A DNA stretch of 64,000 bases from Lineus longissimus (taxonomy: Eukaryota; Nemertea; Pilidiophora; Heteronemertea; Lineidae). The notes beneath the pieces were generated by a model. The model did not search any database. It worked only from the letters and a program-made list of their open reading frames with translations, and was not told where the DNA came from. The stretch is taken from assembly GCF_910592395.1 (NCBI RefSeq), contig NC_088308.1, positions 11,673,001 through 11,737,000 of the forward strand. Direction: 5' to 3'. A program made the position numbers and the translations under genes. Positions 12,988 through 24,619 of this stretch are shown piece by piece (the first letter of the stretch is position 1; every line of letters begins with the position of its first letter).

Positions 12988-14811
12988 ATGCCTTCCTCTT
13001 CTCCTGGCACTGCCGGCAAGAAGATGAAGAAGGTGAGGAGAGGGGCACGGCCCTCAAAGGGAAGGGGGTCTTTGACTCCCTCTCCCTCCCCCTCCTCCCG
13101 GACCCTCGCTAAGCGGCGAGGTCCACGGGGCTCTGGGGGGGGGTTTCGACCCCTCCCGACCCCTCACCCCAGGCCGGGCACCCCTCTTTTGGGGGAGTCC
13201 TTGGGTTTGAGTGTTGGTGACCCTGATTCAGGGACACTCCCCAGGACTGGCCCTGCCCCCTTTCCAGGGGGCAGGGCCCCGGGTGGGACTCTGGACGTTT
13301 TACGTCCCGATCCCTCGCTGACGCCCCCACCTGTCATGGGTTGGTGAGCAGCGTCGCCCCCGGTGAGCCTCCTGTTATTTCAGGTGTGCTCCCCCGTCCC
13401 CCTCCGGGGTTTGCGACAGGGTTGCGGCCGCTGCCCTTGCCGGCGGCAGCTGGCTCTGCCAGCACCACGGTTGAGTCCACGGCCACTCCGGGGATCCGCC
13501 ACCCCTTCGCTTTGGGGCGGGCTCGTCCGTCCGACCCTCACTCTGTGAGTTGGTCGTCTCTTCGGACGCCCCCTGGCGGGGCAAGACCGGTTTTCACTTT
13601 CCCGTCTTTGCCGCTGTTCACCGCACCCGGAGGTGTCCTGCCCGGTGTGGGCAGGGGGTCGGTGATCAACCACTATTCACGGGCGAGGGGCCCTGGTGCC
13701 CCCCCCCCCGTTATGGGTGCCGTCAGACCGTCTATTTCCCCGGTCCGACCCCACCCTGCTCTGTCGGGTATGTCGGGGTTGACGGGTGTTGCTGCCGATC
13801 AGGCATGCCCCTCTCCCCCCTCCCGTGTCTGCCCCACGGGAGTCCGGTTTGAGCTCTGAGCCTCTTTCTCTTGCTTCCTCTCTCACGGAGGAGCAACGGC
13901 AGTTGCTTAGGAGCCTGACAGGTCCTCGGCTCGCCCGGCTGAGATGCCGGTGGCTTTTGATTTGAGTCATCAGCCCATGGACTGTGAGTTTAGCGACTCA
14001 CAGTCTTTTTCGGCCTCTCAGGCTGACACCCCTCTGGGGGTGAGGACTCTGCCATTGTCGCGGGTATGCGCGACTTGCGCGCTCTTGTTCGGCAATTTGT
14101 GCCGCAAGACACATGTCCTCTCCCGACGGTCAACCCCGCTCTCGGTAAGGTGCCGTTCGACTTGTTCGGCGACGCCTCCGAGCAGGAGTCGGATGCGGTC
14201 CCTGACCAGGCTTTCCAAGAATTGCCTGCGTCTCTGGCCCTGATTAGAGCCTCCACATGGTTGGATACGGCTCTCAGGGACACAGCGCCTTCTTGCGGGG
14301 GTCACCAGCGCGCCCTGGTCTCGACGCTCCCGTCTACGGGGCCGGGTGCTTGGACTCAGGCTGGGAAGCGATTCACGACCGCTTCCCCTCCAAGCCTGCC
14401 CTATAGACCCGATTATTATCGGGTCTCACCGTTGGGAACCGACCCGGTTTCACTGTCGCTCCTCAAGGACGACATCCAACTTTCAGGTTTGGTACCCCCT
14501 AAAGTCCTCTCTTATTCGGCCTGGATGCGAAGAATGACGAGGCCCTGGCTAAGGAGATCCAGGCGGTGTTATCTTGCGCCGACCTGACTCTGTCTGCCCT
14601 TACCAGGTCTTTAGCCGCGGATGCCTCGGAGGAACAGCGTATTCTCGCTATGTCCCTCCAGCAGTCCCTGAAGCAGTCCCTGCAGCATGCCAGCGATCTG
14701 ACTGCTAAGCAGGCGGCTAACGGCGTGCTAAAACGCTGTGACAGTCAGGTCCCAGTTTCTGCGGGGGGCGTTAAGGACCGCTTCATTGAGCGGCCCTTTC
14801 TTGTTCCATGA
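12988..14811 (+). pseudogene. DIRS copy A Gag-like region, frameshifted
   Basis: Homology to copy B shows this is the first DIRS gene. Parallels include LRALVRQFVPQDTCP against LRSLIRAYLPQDLCP, GAWTQAGKRFTT against EAWCKPGKLFTA, YRPDYYRVS against YRADYYRVS, and LKDDIQL in both. The frame changes near 14530 and 14765, with the middle part in 14566-14811. The first 700 bp is proline- and glycine-rich with many overlapping GC-driven frames, so the true start is uncertain. DIRS Gag proteins are poorly conserved and no enzymatic domain is expected. Confidence 0.65.
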
Positions 14812-15179
14812 CTCCCTGCCTGACACCATGGGTGCTCAGGCACAGTCTGATTGTCTGATGGAGTCAGTTTTGACTCCCCAGGCCGCCCCCCGTCCGCGTT
14901 CCTATTCACAGGCCACGGGCAGGAGACAACAGGTGGGGTCTCGACGCCCCCGAGGTTCAGTGGGCCCTCGTCCTCGATGGCTCCTCCTCCTTTCGTCCCC
15001 AGGGGCAGGCAGAAGCTGCGGCTCCCTCTCGCCGCTCCAATAAGCGCCACCGCTCCTCAGGCAGGGGCGGGGGCGGCGGGCAGCCCAAGCGTTCCTTCCA
15101 AGAGAAGGGTCGCGGGGGCAAGCGCAAGTGACTCTTTAGTCCTTCCTCCTGCGCCTCCAGGTGGCGCCCCACAGTTGGC

Positions 15180-15955
15180 GTCATGGGTGGCAGACTGCGA
15201 CACTTCGCAGACTTTTGGGACCGGTGGTGTCAAAAAGACTCCCCCGTGCCGGACATGCTCCGACACGGTGTTCGATTGAACTTTTCCCGTCCCCCCTATG
15301 ACGTCGACTCCCACCCCGGTGTCCCCGCCAGTAGACCCCGTCAGGGCGCTTGCCCTTCGATCGGAGGTCCTGTCTCTTCTCAAGAAGTAGGCAGTGAGGC
15401 TGGTGGACAACCATTCCTCCCTGGGCTTTTACAGCCACGTCTTCTTGGTCCCCACGAAGTCGGGGAAGTGGAGACTGGTCATCGACCTGTCCACCTTGAA
15501 TCGGTTCCTCCGGGTCCCCAGCTTCAAGATGGAGACAACCAGGTCAGTAGCGGTCGCGGTGCAGCCCAACGATTGGGCTATCTCTCTGGACCTTCAGGAC
15601 GCGTATTTACACGTCCCGGTCCATCCAGAGTTTCGGCCCTTCCTTCGTTTTTTCTTCGAAGGAAAGGTTTATCAATTTCAGGCCCTTCCTTTCGGCCTGG
15701 CTTCTGCTCCGCTGATTTTCACAACAGTCGTCAAGGCGTTTGCCGCGCCTTTTCACGCCATGGGCTTAAAGCTCCATTGCTATCTCGACGACTGGCTGCT
15801 ATGGCACCAGGCTCATCGCCGTCTGGGAAAGCGGGCAAAGTTTCTGCTCGTCACAACCAGACAGGCGGGGTGGTTGTAAAAATTGGGACAAATCCGAGCT
15901 GGACGCAGCTCAGGATTATGTCTTCGTGGGGATGCAATTTCGCACACGAGAGGGC
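15180..15955 (+). pseudogene. DIRS copy A reverse transcriptase, truncated
   Basis: It begins with GGRLRHFADFWDRW, equivalent to copy B GGRLQKFADIWDDW. After a frameshift near 15390 it continues as an RT core: FLVPTKSGKWRLVIDLSTLN, ISLDLQDAYLHVPVHP and LPFGLASAP, then the active-site box YLDDWLL. It breaks again near 15830. A deletion joint near 15955 follows the segment corresponding to copy B DFVYVGVRF. The RNase H domain is absent. Confidence 0.85.
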
Positions 15956-16130
15956 GGTCGAGTTGGCGTCCATTCACGAGTATAAGGGAGTGGCGCTGAA
16001 CAAGGTTTTAGATGCGGCTACATGGAGTTCTCACTCTACATTCTCCCAGTATTATATGCGCGATTGTTCCAGGTTAACAGACGGTATGCTGTCTCTTGGT
16101 CCAATTGTCGCCGCTCAGCACGTGGTCTAG
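15955..16130 (+). pseudogene. DIRS copy A tyrosine recombinase C-terminal stub
   Basis: Only the last 55 codons survive: YKGVALNKVLDAATWSSHS then TFSQYYMRD, with the catalytic Tyr, and GPIVAAQHVV at the end. Copy B has the same tail. The catalytic Arg and the H-x-x-R boxes are lost in the deletion, so this copy cannot integrate by itself. Confidence 0.85.
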
Positions 16131-16630
16131 GTGTTTCCCTGCCCAGACCACTCGTCGATTTTCTCTCCTGCTGGTTGTCTAGTCCTCCCTCCTTTTTAAG
16201 GGGGGGGGGTTGTTCTATAGACTGTCGCCGGGTCTTCGGGCCTGCGCGTTCGCCCCGTCCAGCTGTCCTAGAGTTCAGCCGCCTAGGACTTTTGGGAGTT
16301 AATCAGTGAGGCCGCTCCAGGTTATTCTGGGGCGTGCTCTCCTTCTTGTAAAAATTTTTTTTTCCACATTGTGTCTCTTGACGATATGTGCTGAGCTTAT
16401 ACCGTGTTGAGGTGGCTTTGTCCCCATCTAGGAGGGGATGGGTTTTCCCAGGTATGCTTCCCTTTGTTGTCAAAGGGCCTGTTGACCTCTAGCTCAGGTC
16501 TCCCCCAAGCATTCTTTCTCTGGGTCCCCTGGTCTCACCCGTTGGGTTCTGCTGCGCAGCTTGGAGACAGTTCACTTCACTACATGGTAAGTCAACGTTT
16601 ACCCTACTTCCTTTGGTTGTTGGTATTCGA

Positions 16631-16727
16631 TGCAAAAGTCTGACCTGGGTAGAGTATGAACGACATAAAATTTCCATTTCCTGTGGAAATGTCATTTTAT
16701 TAGTTCATACCTACCCAGGTCAGACTA
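16631..16727. repeat. internal complementary region of DIRS copy A
   Basis: Contains CAAAAGTCTGACCTGGGTAG and its inverted partner CTACCCAGGTCAGAC, about 75 bp apart. The two halves are complementary to the left and right ends of the element. In DIRS elements this region guides closure into a circular intermediate. Confidence 0.85.
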
Positions 16728-16777
16728 CCCGCCCTGCCTGTCCCCACAGCAACGGGACTTACTCGGTGCGCTCGAGT

Positions 16778-16979
16778 AATAAGTACTAGTGAATGGCGGC
16801 TCTCATGAGGCAGAGGCTGTATAGGGGCGCCGCCTAGGTGTAGCTAAGCGAACTAGCTAAGAGATTTTTATTATAAATAGATTATTTCTTCCTCGGGTGT
16901 GTCCGAATGGAGTACACATGCAAAAGTCTGACCTGGGTAGGTATGAACTAATAAAATGACATTTCCACTGGAAATGGAA
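16778..16979. repeat. right inverted terminal repeat of DIRS copy A
   Basis: Inverted partner of 12331-12511. It extends slightly further out, as DIRS right repeats do, ending near GACATTTCCACTGGAAATGG. Confidence 0.85.
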
Positions 16980-17094
16980 AAACTTCCAAAATAAGTGCTT
17001 ATCAGTAGCGAACCATAGTAATACATGTAATTGAATCATCAAAAACGAATACCAGGGCACTTTGCCCTCAATGTCAGCTTGAAATGTTACTGTA

Positions 17095-18995
17095 CTATGC
17101 TAGTACTTTGCTTTGGCATCGTCTCAGGACAGTGATTGATCCAAGCCTGCTGCAGTGTGGTGATTTGACTTGTTTCACGCCAATTCCTTTGTCTTCTAGA
17201 ATGTCAAGTCTGTTACACTTCTGGAAAATCTGCTGGAGAGCTTCTAAGCCCCTGTGATTAGAACCACGGAAATATGATTTGGTCAGAACATCATTTAACT
17301 TTTCACATCCCTGTTGGGTAAACTTGCGCAGACTACCATGCAAGGAAAACATTTCTGGTAAATGCGCTGCAAAGATGCATGTAGGGAGTGATATCTTTTG
17401 CTTGGCGAATGATTAGATACATTTCCAACCATGCTTTTGTTCTGGCCCTGATTGACTGAACTAACAGTGGGGTGATTGAGTTCTCCTCACCAGTTACATC
17501 TTTGTATATAGCATAAAAGCTATTCCAGAGATTTTGAACGACTTGGATTTTGTCGGGAGATAGAAATGGCAAGATCTTTGCAACATCAATCACCTTGTGC
17601 AAAGCATGATACTCTGGCCCTCTAAGACTTTTGGCTTTTAATCCAGGATTGTTGCTTTTCTGCACATAGAATGAGAAGGAGATGCCATGTTCGTTCATGT
17701 AATTTTCTAAATTGATCATGTGGTCACCTTTTTCACCAGGAGATTTCTTTGGGTTTTCCACTGCATCTTGAAACTTGACCTGATCAACAATGTAATCAAA
17801 TAGCTGATCTGAAATTCTCAAGAACATGTGCAGAGGGTCAACAACTATCCTGGCTACAGGAATCCATGGGAAGAGGGGCTCCTCTTTCATGCAGAAAGGC
17901 TTCTTCCCCTTTGCCTGAAGACACTGCCTCATTTCTTCCATTGTCCTACAACCTTTGGTCGGATCTTTGATTGACCATTCTCGTTCAGCATCACAAAACT
18001 GTTGTTTGGGGCATTTGCACCAAATGCAAGGGAAGTTGGAAGATGGTGCTTGTAGCCCACATACACACGTCAGAAACTTATAGTCTCCACAGTGGTATTG
18101 ATCTAACAAGTATGTGGTGCCATTTACCATAATAGAGTCCTTGTTTGCTAGGCTTGGGAGACTAGAAGTCAATGCAGTCTTGAGATTCTTGTAGGTTTCC
18201 TTCCCATGGTAGAGGAGAATAGGATAGTTGCCAGTAGCTGCCATACAGCGTTGTTCTTGCAGCACTGTGAAACCAAAGTTGACTACATTGACATTTCGGC
18301 CAAATGGAGAGCCATCTCCATTTAGCTTAATGCCAATGCGGTCACCCTCAAAGCCTGCTTGACACAACCCTCGGACTCTTTCAGACACTTTAAAATCGAA
18401 ATCCTGACACACCAAATCAATGCCATTTGTTGTCAATGCTGACATATCTAATGAAGCATTCAGCCCCTGTTTTTCACTTCTGATATGATGAAGACGAGGT
18501 AGATACCGGTGAGTCATTGCCAATGCATGATATGCTTGCTCACAAATATTATGCCTGTCTAAGGTCATCAAAGTTTTGTTCACTTCCTCCTTCCTTGCCA
18601 ATTCAGAGGTTTCTTTCATTTCCTTCTCTTCAAGAATTTCAATAATCAAGCCTTCATCAGATGGTGTTGCATTTTCAGGCAAATATGAGAAAGTGACAGA
18701 TGAAGGTACAAGACGCAGGGCTTTTGCAAAACTTAACTTGCTTCTACAAGTTACCATTAGTTTCTTCTTCAGGCGCCATTTTTGTGCACGAGAGTACGAT
18801 TTGAATCCCTTGTTAATTTTTGATTCGAGAAGGAGTTGTTTTGCTCTGAATTGGTCAAGGGCAGAGATCTCAGTTTTGAGCTTTTTGTTTTCAAGAAGAT
18901 GTACCCTCGTTGTTTCTTTTTGGTTATCTAATTCTTCCAACAAGTTGCTGTGTCGAACAGTGTATGGTACATGCCATTGCCAGTAGAGCTTACTA
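17095..18995 (-). pseudogene. Element X transposase, last exon: DDE-like core
   Basis: A minus-strand frame of about 560 residues, then a frameshift near 17370 into the 17095-17352 frame. Landmarks are NGDGSPFGRNVNVVNFGF (first acidic box, about residue 235), HCGDYKFLTCVCG (about 310), a zinc-binding pair ending CIWCKC (about 331), and VVDPLHMFLRISD (about 394). In the shifted tail, FTQQGCEKLND carries a candidate catalytic Glu. I recall the same motif order in uncharacterised multicopy proteins of cnidarians and echinoderms. A coiled-coil-like, basic leader covers residues 20-100. The exon continues on the other side of the Academ-like insertion at 39758. Confidence 0.7.
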
Positions 18996-19560
18996 GTCCA
19001 TGGGCTGAGTAGGCCCACCTTGCAACCCCCCCTAAAACTGATGAAAATACATGCAAGTTGTAGTATTTGATCTATATTTTCATATTTTTTATGTTGCCAT
19101 GGAAAATGTAGGGACTCAATACCACTCTTGGGGTGTTTTTGTGGGCGTGGCTCCTTTTTTTTCTGCGGCCAGTCTTGGGGTAGGGGAAATCTAAATTGAC
19201 TTTCCTCTTGACTGGTTTATCATAGGAAAGTGTATGACCCATCAAGATGTTTGTCTTGAGCCACTCTAGACTTCAAGATAATCAATATGCAAATTAACTC
19301 AATATGTAGGTCAACAGAGGTCAAAAGGTCACGAAATTTAGGGAATATTTAAAATCTGGAAGCCGGACCTGCAAATGTTCCCCGAGGTTCTGAAATTTGG
19401 AACAATTGAGCTAGGAGCCTATAATATCATTAACTGACATCCCTTCACATATTTAATTCACCAATGTTCAATTATTTTCGAAACTGATGCCGCTGTGATT
19501 AACGCAAATGGATCGAATTTCGAAAATGAAAAAAAATGGTGATTTAAATCTGTGGTAAAG
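18996..19560. repeat. left terminal inverted repeat of the Academ-like element
   Basis: Inverted match to 39190-39757. The outer 490 bp is very similar and the inner 70 bp has clearly diverged. It contains a 9-C run on one side and a shared stretch GACCTCTGTTGACCTACATA on the other copy. Confidence 0.95.
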
Positions 19561-19930
19561 GAATAGGTGATTATGAGTTATGTATGCCACAACAAAATCA
19601 ACAATTAGATACCATTCAATGAATGCTTTATTTTACATTTCAAAATTTTAAATGATTCACCTAAATTATCTCTTGAATTATGCAAATTAGGCAAATACTA
19701 AAGGTCAAAATGGTCAAGTCATGGAAGTAGCATGTACTAGGAGTGGTGTGTGTACATGCCATTTACATATTTGTACACCATAATCAAGGAGTCAAATGGA
19801 CATTTTTACAGATACATCCAGATACGGGAATACCAACTGAAGATGCAATATGTAGGATTAACCCCCTGATGCCAGTGACAAACCATGGCCAATGCAAATG
19901 ATCCATATTACAGATACGGGTACCAAGTTC
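19561..19930 (-). other. 3' non-coding part of the Academ-like element
   Basis: 370 bp between the left terminal repeat and the nuclease gene stop. AT-rich; I see nothing else in it. Confidence 0.5.
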
Positions 19931-21924
19931 TTAGTCAAAGTCACTGTCGTCACTGTCATGATTGTCGTCACTGTCACTGTTATAGTCATCGTCACTGCTG
20001 TCTCTATTCTCTGCTGTCTCATTCTCTTTGGTCTTCTCATGTATGTCTGCCATACTTGCTGGCAGTGCAGTTCCTTTGAACCAACACGGTTCCAGTCGGC
20101 CGTCATCAATCGTCCAACCATGATCCTCCGCTGGATGTGGGATTTCCGGCTTTGGGATGTGACCTCTTTTCCAGATTGCTACTTGATAATTTGCTCTCTT
20201 AATATGCTCCTGAAGACACACTCTTGGGGTTGGCAAGGAGGAGAGGTCTATGTTCTTCTTTGAATCCAATGCTCCACCACACTTTGACTGCAGCATTTCG
20301 TATCTGAGACAGTCCACCTCCTTGGTCTTTGTACTCGTACTGTACATTGTGCAGGTGAATTCTTCAAGAGTGAGGAAGAGGTCATCGGTAACCTCCCAAG
20401 ACTCTCCAAGGCATTTGAAGACTTCCTGATACTTTGGTTTTTTCTGTAAAGTCCTCAGAGGTTTCACCTTGCCGATTCCTTTGAAGGCACTTGTGGTATC
20501 GCATCTACTGAAGGCATGGAGGCCAAGCAAAGCAGCACAGTATACTGGGGTGAAATCCTTCGACATCTCCGTAACATCAATCAGTCGCCTCCTATTCCCT
20601 GTGCCAGTATCAAACAGGAGTTGAACCTTCATGTTCGGGGCATAGTAGAGCAGAATGAAGAAGACATCTGTGTCTGGACTTCGAACACGCACGAAGCTGT
20701 ATCCTTCTTCTTGGGCATAGGATGAGTACAGAATTACTCGTGTGTCCGTCTCCTCTTGTGTTGAGTCCAGAGATGGGATTTCAGATGCAGATATCCTCCC
20801 ACTGACAGCTTCAAGTTGGTAGGCCTTGCCCTTGCAAACCAGAACCAGGTTCTTCTCCTCAAACTTGGGCAGATTTTCATGGGCACACCAAACTTTCAGG
20901 AGTAATTCAGTGAGTTGGATCTTGTTCTCATCATTGCTGAGGAACTCCTTCCAGTTCTCTGGTCTTCGTGTGTTTTCACCATGAACAAGACGTTTCTCTC
21001 CACAGCCACGTGTTGATCTCTCCAATGACTTTATCGAGTCGGGCAGGGAACTGTCAGTGCTGAAAATCATGTTTGTCTTGGCTGAAACTGCAATGGATAG
21101 CATGTTCTGACAGATCTGTTTGAAAGTCCTTGGCAGCTCCTTCATTGAGTGGAATATGGCATTCCCATCTTCAATGTGCATGGTCTGTTCATCAGGAGGG
21201 ACAGAAGCATCCTCTGTGTCTTTCACAAGACTGTGAAAGCCCTTGCTCTTGTCCGTCTTGAGAAGATGCCCATCTGGTGTCCCAATTGATGACGGCACAG
21301 GCATGAGTGGATATCGGAGGAGTTCGTGCAAGTCTAGTTTGTAGGCTTGGGACTTGACCAACAATTTGAATGCCACATTCCCCTGCTGTTTGTACTCGAT
21401 GGTTTTGTTGTTTGTCGTTTTCACAATTGCTGTCTTGCCAATGTCTGCAAATGTCTTCAGCTTCTGTCTGGTAAGTGGGGCAAAGAAGTCCTGATTATTT
21501 TTCAACCTGTCATTTATGAACACATCTTTGGCACGTTTCCCTTTTTCCTCAGCAGTCTCGATGTCCTCGGCAATGTGGGGCGGCACAGATGCACCAGAGA
21601 GGAGGCAGACCAGTCCATCTTCTTCAATGTCAAATGGGTTGAGGAAACTCTCCACTGCATCAATGATTTTCTTGGTGGCCTTCTCGCTTTTCTGAACTTG
21701 GGATGGTCTGGTATCACGGTGCCTGCTATCTCTGCTTGTCTCTCCTCCCATATTCACCATCTGGAGCATCACCTCGAGGTACCTCGATCTTTCATGAGCC
21801 GTTTTTGCCCAACGTTTGTATGCCTCATAGTTGCCTAGTAGTCCAGACGTCCCAGCTCCTCTTCCCCCTGCTCCAGCGTGGGACTTGGTTTCCTCAATAG
21901 TCTTATCAACTGCGCATTGATTCC
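19931..21924 (-). pseudogene. Academ-like transposase C-terminal part: XPG/FEN1-like nuclease
   Basis: A frame of about 665 residues, open to the Harbinger border. Three acidic boxes follow the PIN/XPG order: STQEETDTRVIL (about 393-404), VRVRSPDTDVFFIL (about 417-430) and GLHAFSRCDTTSAFKGIGK (about 473-491). The last resembles the helix-hairpin-helix start after GCD in FEN1. It would cut DNA in the nucleus during transposition. The tail (about 640-669) is very acidic, rich in Asp and Ser. Upstream codons continue at 24620 after removal of Harbinger and one CTG. Confidence 0.7.
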
Positions 21925-22123
21925 CTGGGCCCATATTCATAAACGTATTTAAGTCAAAGTATGATACCTATCTACCTACTTAAGTCAAGTATCATGCTCA
22001 AGTGGAATTCAATATGCTACTTACCCAAAGCATGATACTCAATTTCCTACTTATATATAAGACACCTCATGGGTTGTCCTAAGTCAAAGTATATTGGTTG
22101 TGTAGAGTTAACTTCGTTCATTT

Positions 22124-23191
22124 GTGGACGAGACATTGACGAGGATGGCAGTATTTATGCTCGCAGCGCAAGACGAAATGGCAAGGCGGCGTGCAATGCG
22201 TCGGGAGAGGGTCTTTAGAGATCGAGTTCACCCATTGGAAGTTTATAATGACTTGGAATTATACCAACGGTACAGATTGGATCGGCAGACTATTTTGGAG
22301 TTGGTAGATGCAATCGGTGAGGAACTTGATCCGACAACACTGCGGAACCATGCTCTCCCAAGGGAACTTAAAGTGCTTGCAGCTCTTCGGTTCTACGCAT
22401 CGGGGTCTTTTCAGCAAGTTACTGGCGATACTATTCACGTCTCACAGCCTACCCTGTGTCGGGTTATCTCTCAGGTAACTCATGCCTTGCTTCCTCTTCT
22501 ACCTCGAGTTATCAAATTCCCAAGTGCTCAAGACATTCCGACCGTTGTGCAAGAGTTTCATCAAATTGCAAACTTTCCAGGTGTTATGGGGGTCATCGAC
22601 GGGACTCATGTTTGGATTTTAGGGCCATCACAACACGAATTGCTATACGTCAACCGGAAAAACTATTACTCAATTAATACCCAAGTTGTCATGGACGCTC
22701 GATGTCGATTCATCAATGTTGTTGCCAGGTGGCCGGAAAGCACCCACGACTCAGTTATCCTCAGAGAAAGTGGAGTTTCAACATTTTTTGAGCATCGAGA
22801 TGGCGATGTAGTGCTTTTAGGCGACAGTGGTTACCCGGTGAGGTCATGGTTGATGACCCCCTTCCTTAACCCGAACACTGCTCAGCAACGCCTATACAAT
22901 CGCGCTCATAAAGCAACGAGATGCTTAGTTTAAAGAGGGATTGGGCAGTGGAAGAGACGCTTCCATTGCCTGCATGGGCAGCTGCGATATTCACCAAAGA
23001 AATCATGTGAGATAATTACGGCATGTGCAATTCTACACAATATTGCCATCAACCGAGGTTTGCCTGATTTTCATGAGGAGCCGATAGAATATCGTCCACA
23101 ACCAGATAATGATGTAGACAATGTCATAGTCTTACCAGACAGGCACAATGGGGCTGCGCGAAGAAATCAACTAGTCAACCAACACTTCTGA
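22124..23191 (+). pseudogene. Harbinger DDE transposase with stop at the catalytic Glu codon
   Basis: DDE_Tnp_4-type transposase. It has an N-terminal helix-turn-helix-like part (YQRYRLDRQTILELVDAIG), GVIDGTHVWI with the first Asp (about residue 160) and LGDSGYPVRSW with the second (about residue 234). Codon 270 (22931-22933) is TAA exactly where the family has Glu in an E-R-x-x-G box: the next residues read RGIGQWKRRF, then 80 codons stay open to TGA at 23189-23191. No other break is visible. The frame is preceded by a leader of about 120 bp from the left terminus. A GAA to TAA change is the simplest explanation. Confidence 0.95.
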
Positions 23192-23261
23192 TAGGCGTAA
23201 GTACAAACAAATTAAAACATGAGATATATGCTTCATGGATGCCATTTAAGACAAGTTTTAT

Positions 23262-24266
23262 TCAAAGAGTTGTCAGAGAGTAGTCACATGGTTCTTCATC
23301 GGTTGTATACTGGTTGTCAACAGATAGTTTTTGCTTCTTAAGTTGAAGAACTTCCATTTCCAAAGTAAGCTTAGCTTTTTCTAGTTGAAGTTTTTGTATC
23401 TCCAATGTCGCTCTTGACCTTTCAGCACACAACAACTCTTTCTGCATCGTGATGATATCATCATTAGTGGCCTTTCGCTTCTTTGTTTCAGCTACACCAG
23501 TATCCTCATCTGACAACGCAGGGCAAGGATTGGGTATTGCTGCAGCGGCTGATGGTTTTCTCGTTGAGAGGATAGCAGTGTTAGATGGGGTCTTCCTGGT
23601 AGGCGTACTGCAACAAAAACATTTTTGATAGTATCGGCGTATGACTAGCAAAACTATATTTTGCTTGCACATGGTTATGCTATAATAAGCGTGAACTTAC
23701 CCAGGCTTGCTGCTTTGAATTCGTGATTGCATGCTTTGCGGAACATCTTGTGTTTTCTTCGCCTGTGAACTATCAATGCCACCTTCAATACCATGAACAG
23801 TTGGGTCGTCTTCACCGATAATCGATGCTACTTTCTGCGAGACCAAGGACGGCTCAACTGGTGGTGGACCTCCTCCTGTCAGTGAAAAAAAGAATTTTTG
23901 ATAGCTGTGTTGTCGAATGTAAAGGCTAACGAATAGCAATATCGAACATGCCAAAGAGGAATTAAAATTGAAATTGAAATCGCACTTGCCTGTTTTCGCC
24001 AATTCTTTCTTGTAATCCCTGTACTCATCTTTCATTTTGGAGCATAAGTTCTGCTACTTCTTGAGGAAGTCGGCATCGGAACGGATGACGGATGGATTTC
24101 TACGATTCATGGCTTTGGTAATCCTAATCCAAGCGTCATGTTTCTTTTTCGTCGATAAGATGGCGCTAAATTTACCCGTTATGACAGCAAATTCTTTTTC
24201 ATATTCTTCACAAAGACGAAACTTTTCCGTCTCTGAGAAATTCGGCTTCCTCTTACTCTTGTCCAT
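23262..24266 (-). pseudogene. Harbinger Myb/SANT-like DNA-binding protein, three exons
   Basis: Exon 1 (24266 to about 24000) starts MDKSKRKPNFSETEKFRL and has a MADF/Myb-like helix bundle. Its frame is open to ELAKTGK apart from a TAG at 24054-24056 after FLKK, where this domain usually has Trp. Exon 2 (about 23875-23700) ends before GTAAGT. Exon 3 (about 23607-23262) is a coiled coil rich in Leu, Lys and Glu. These proteins help the transposase enter the nucleus and bind DNA. Exon borders come from GT/AG and open-frame continuity only. Confidence 0.75.
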
Positions 24267-24619
24267 ATCGAAGTGAATGCAGGCGCATCCATAGGCCCTC
24301 GTCTAGGCCTATACAATTTACACGACCAATTAAGTTATGCATTTATGATTGTATAATCCAATAACTTAGCTGAAAATATCCCGTAACGTCCTCATGGTAT
24401 ACGGCCAAACCACAGAAACCAACAAAATAATCCCTGAAATGTGATTACTGGCCTGGTTAAAATTCCTTAGGCATGATGCCTACATATAGGGATCATACTC
24501 AGCCAGGTATGATACTTAAGGTCATTTATGAATAGCAACATAAGTATCATACCTGGCTTAGTGTGACACTTAGAGTTTAAGTACACCTAATGTAGGAAGT
24601 TTTATGAATACGGGCCCTG

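Larger units (their letters stand above)
12331..16979 (+). mobile_element. DIRS-type tyrosine-recombinase retrotransposon, copy A, internally deleted
   Basis: It has inverted terminal repeats (12331-12511 against 16778-16979) and an internal complementary region (16631-16727) that joins the two outer ends head to head, as in DIRS1. The gag-like, RT and YR remnants are homologous to copy B at 48471-55022. RNase H and most of the recombinase are missing, a deletion of about 2 kb relative to copy B joined near 15955. It is markedly GC-rich compared with its neighbours. It sits in the 3' region of element X. Confidence 0.9.
21928..24616 (+). mobile_element. PIF/Harbinger DNA transposon, near-complete, two genes
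   Basis: Its 2689 bp are flanked by CTG (21925-21927 and 24617-24619), a 3-bp CWG target duplication known for Harbinger. The ends are inverted repeats GGCCCATATTCATAAA and GGCCCGTATTCATAAA. Removing the element and one CTG restores the Academ codons for TPG-NQC in frame. Two genes converge: a DDE transposase on plus and a Myb/SANT-like protein on minus, the standard Harbinger pair. Subterminal AT-rich repeats with ATGATAC motifs lie at 21955-22060 and 24480-24570. Each gene has one nonsense codon. Confidence 0.95.

Noticed and set aside
12794-13970. Many overlapping frames on both strands in DIRS copy A
   Set aside because: High GC content suppresses stop codons. Only the frames with parallels in copy B were kept.
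18576-18986. 136-residue plus-strand frame
   Set aside because: Antisense shadow of the element X transposase exon, which has recognisable motifs on the other strand.
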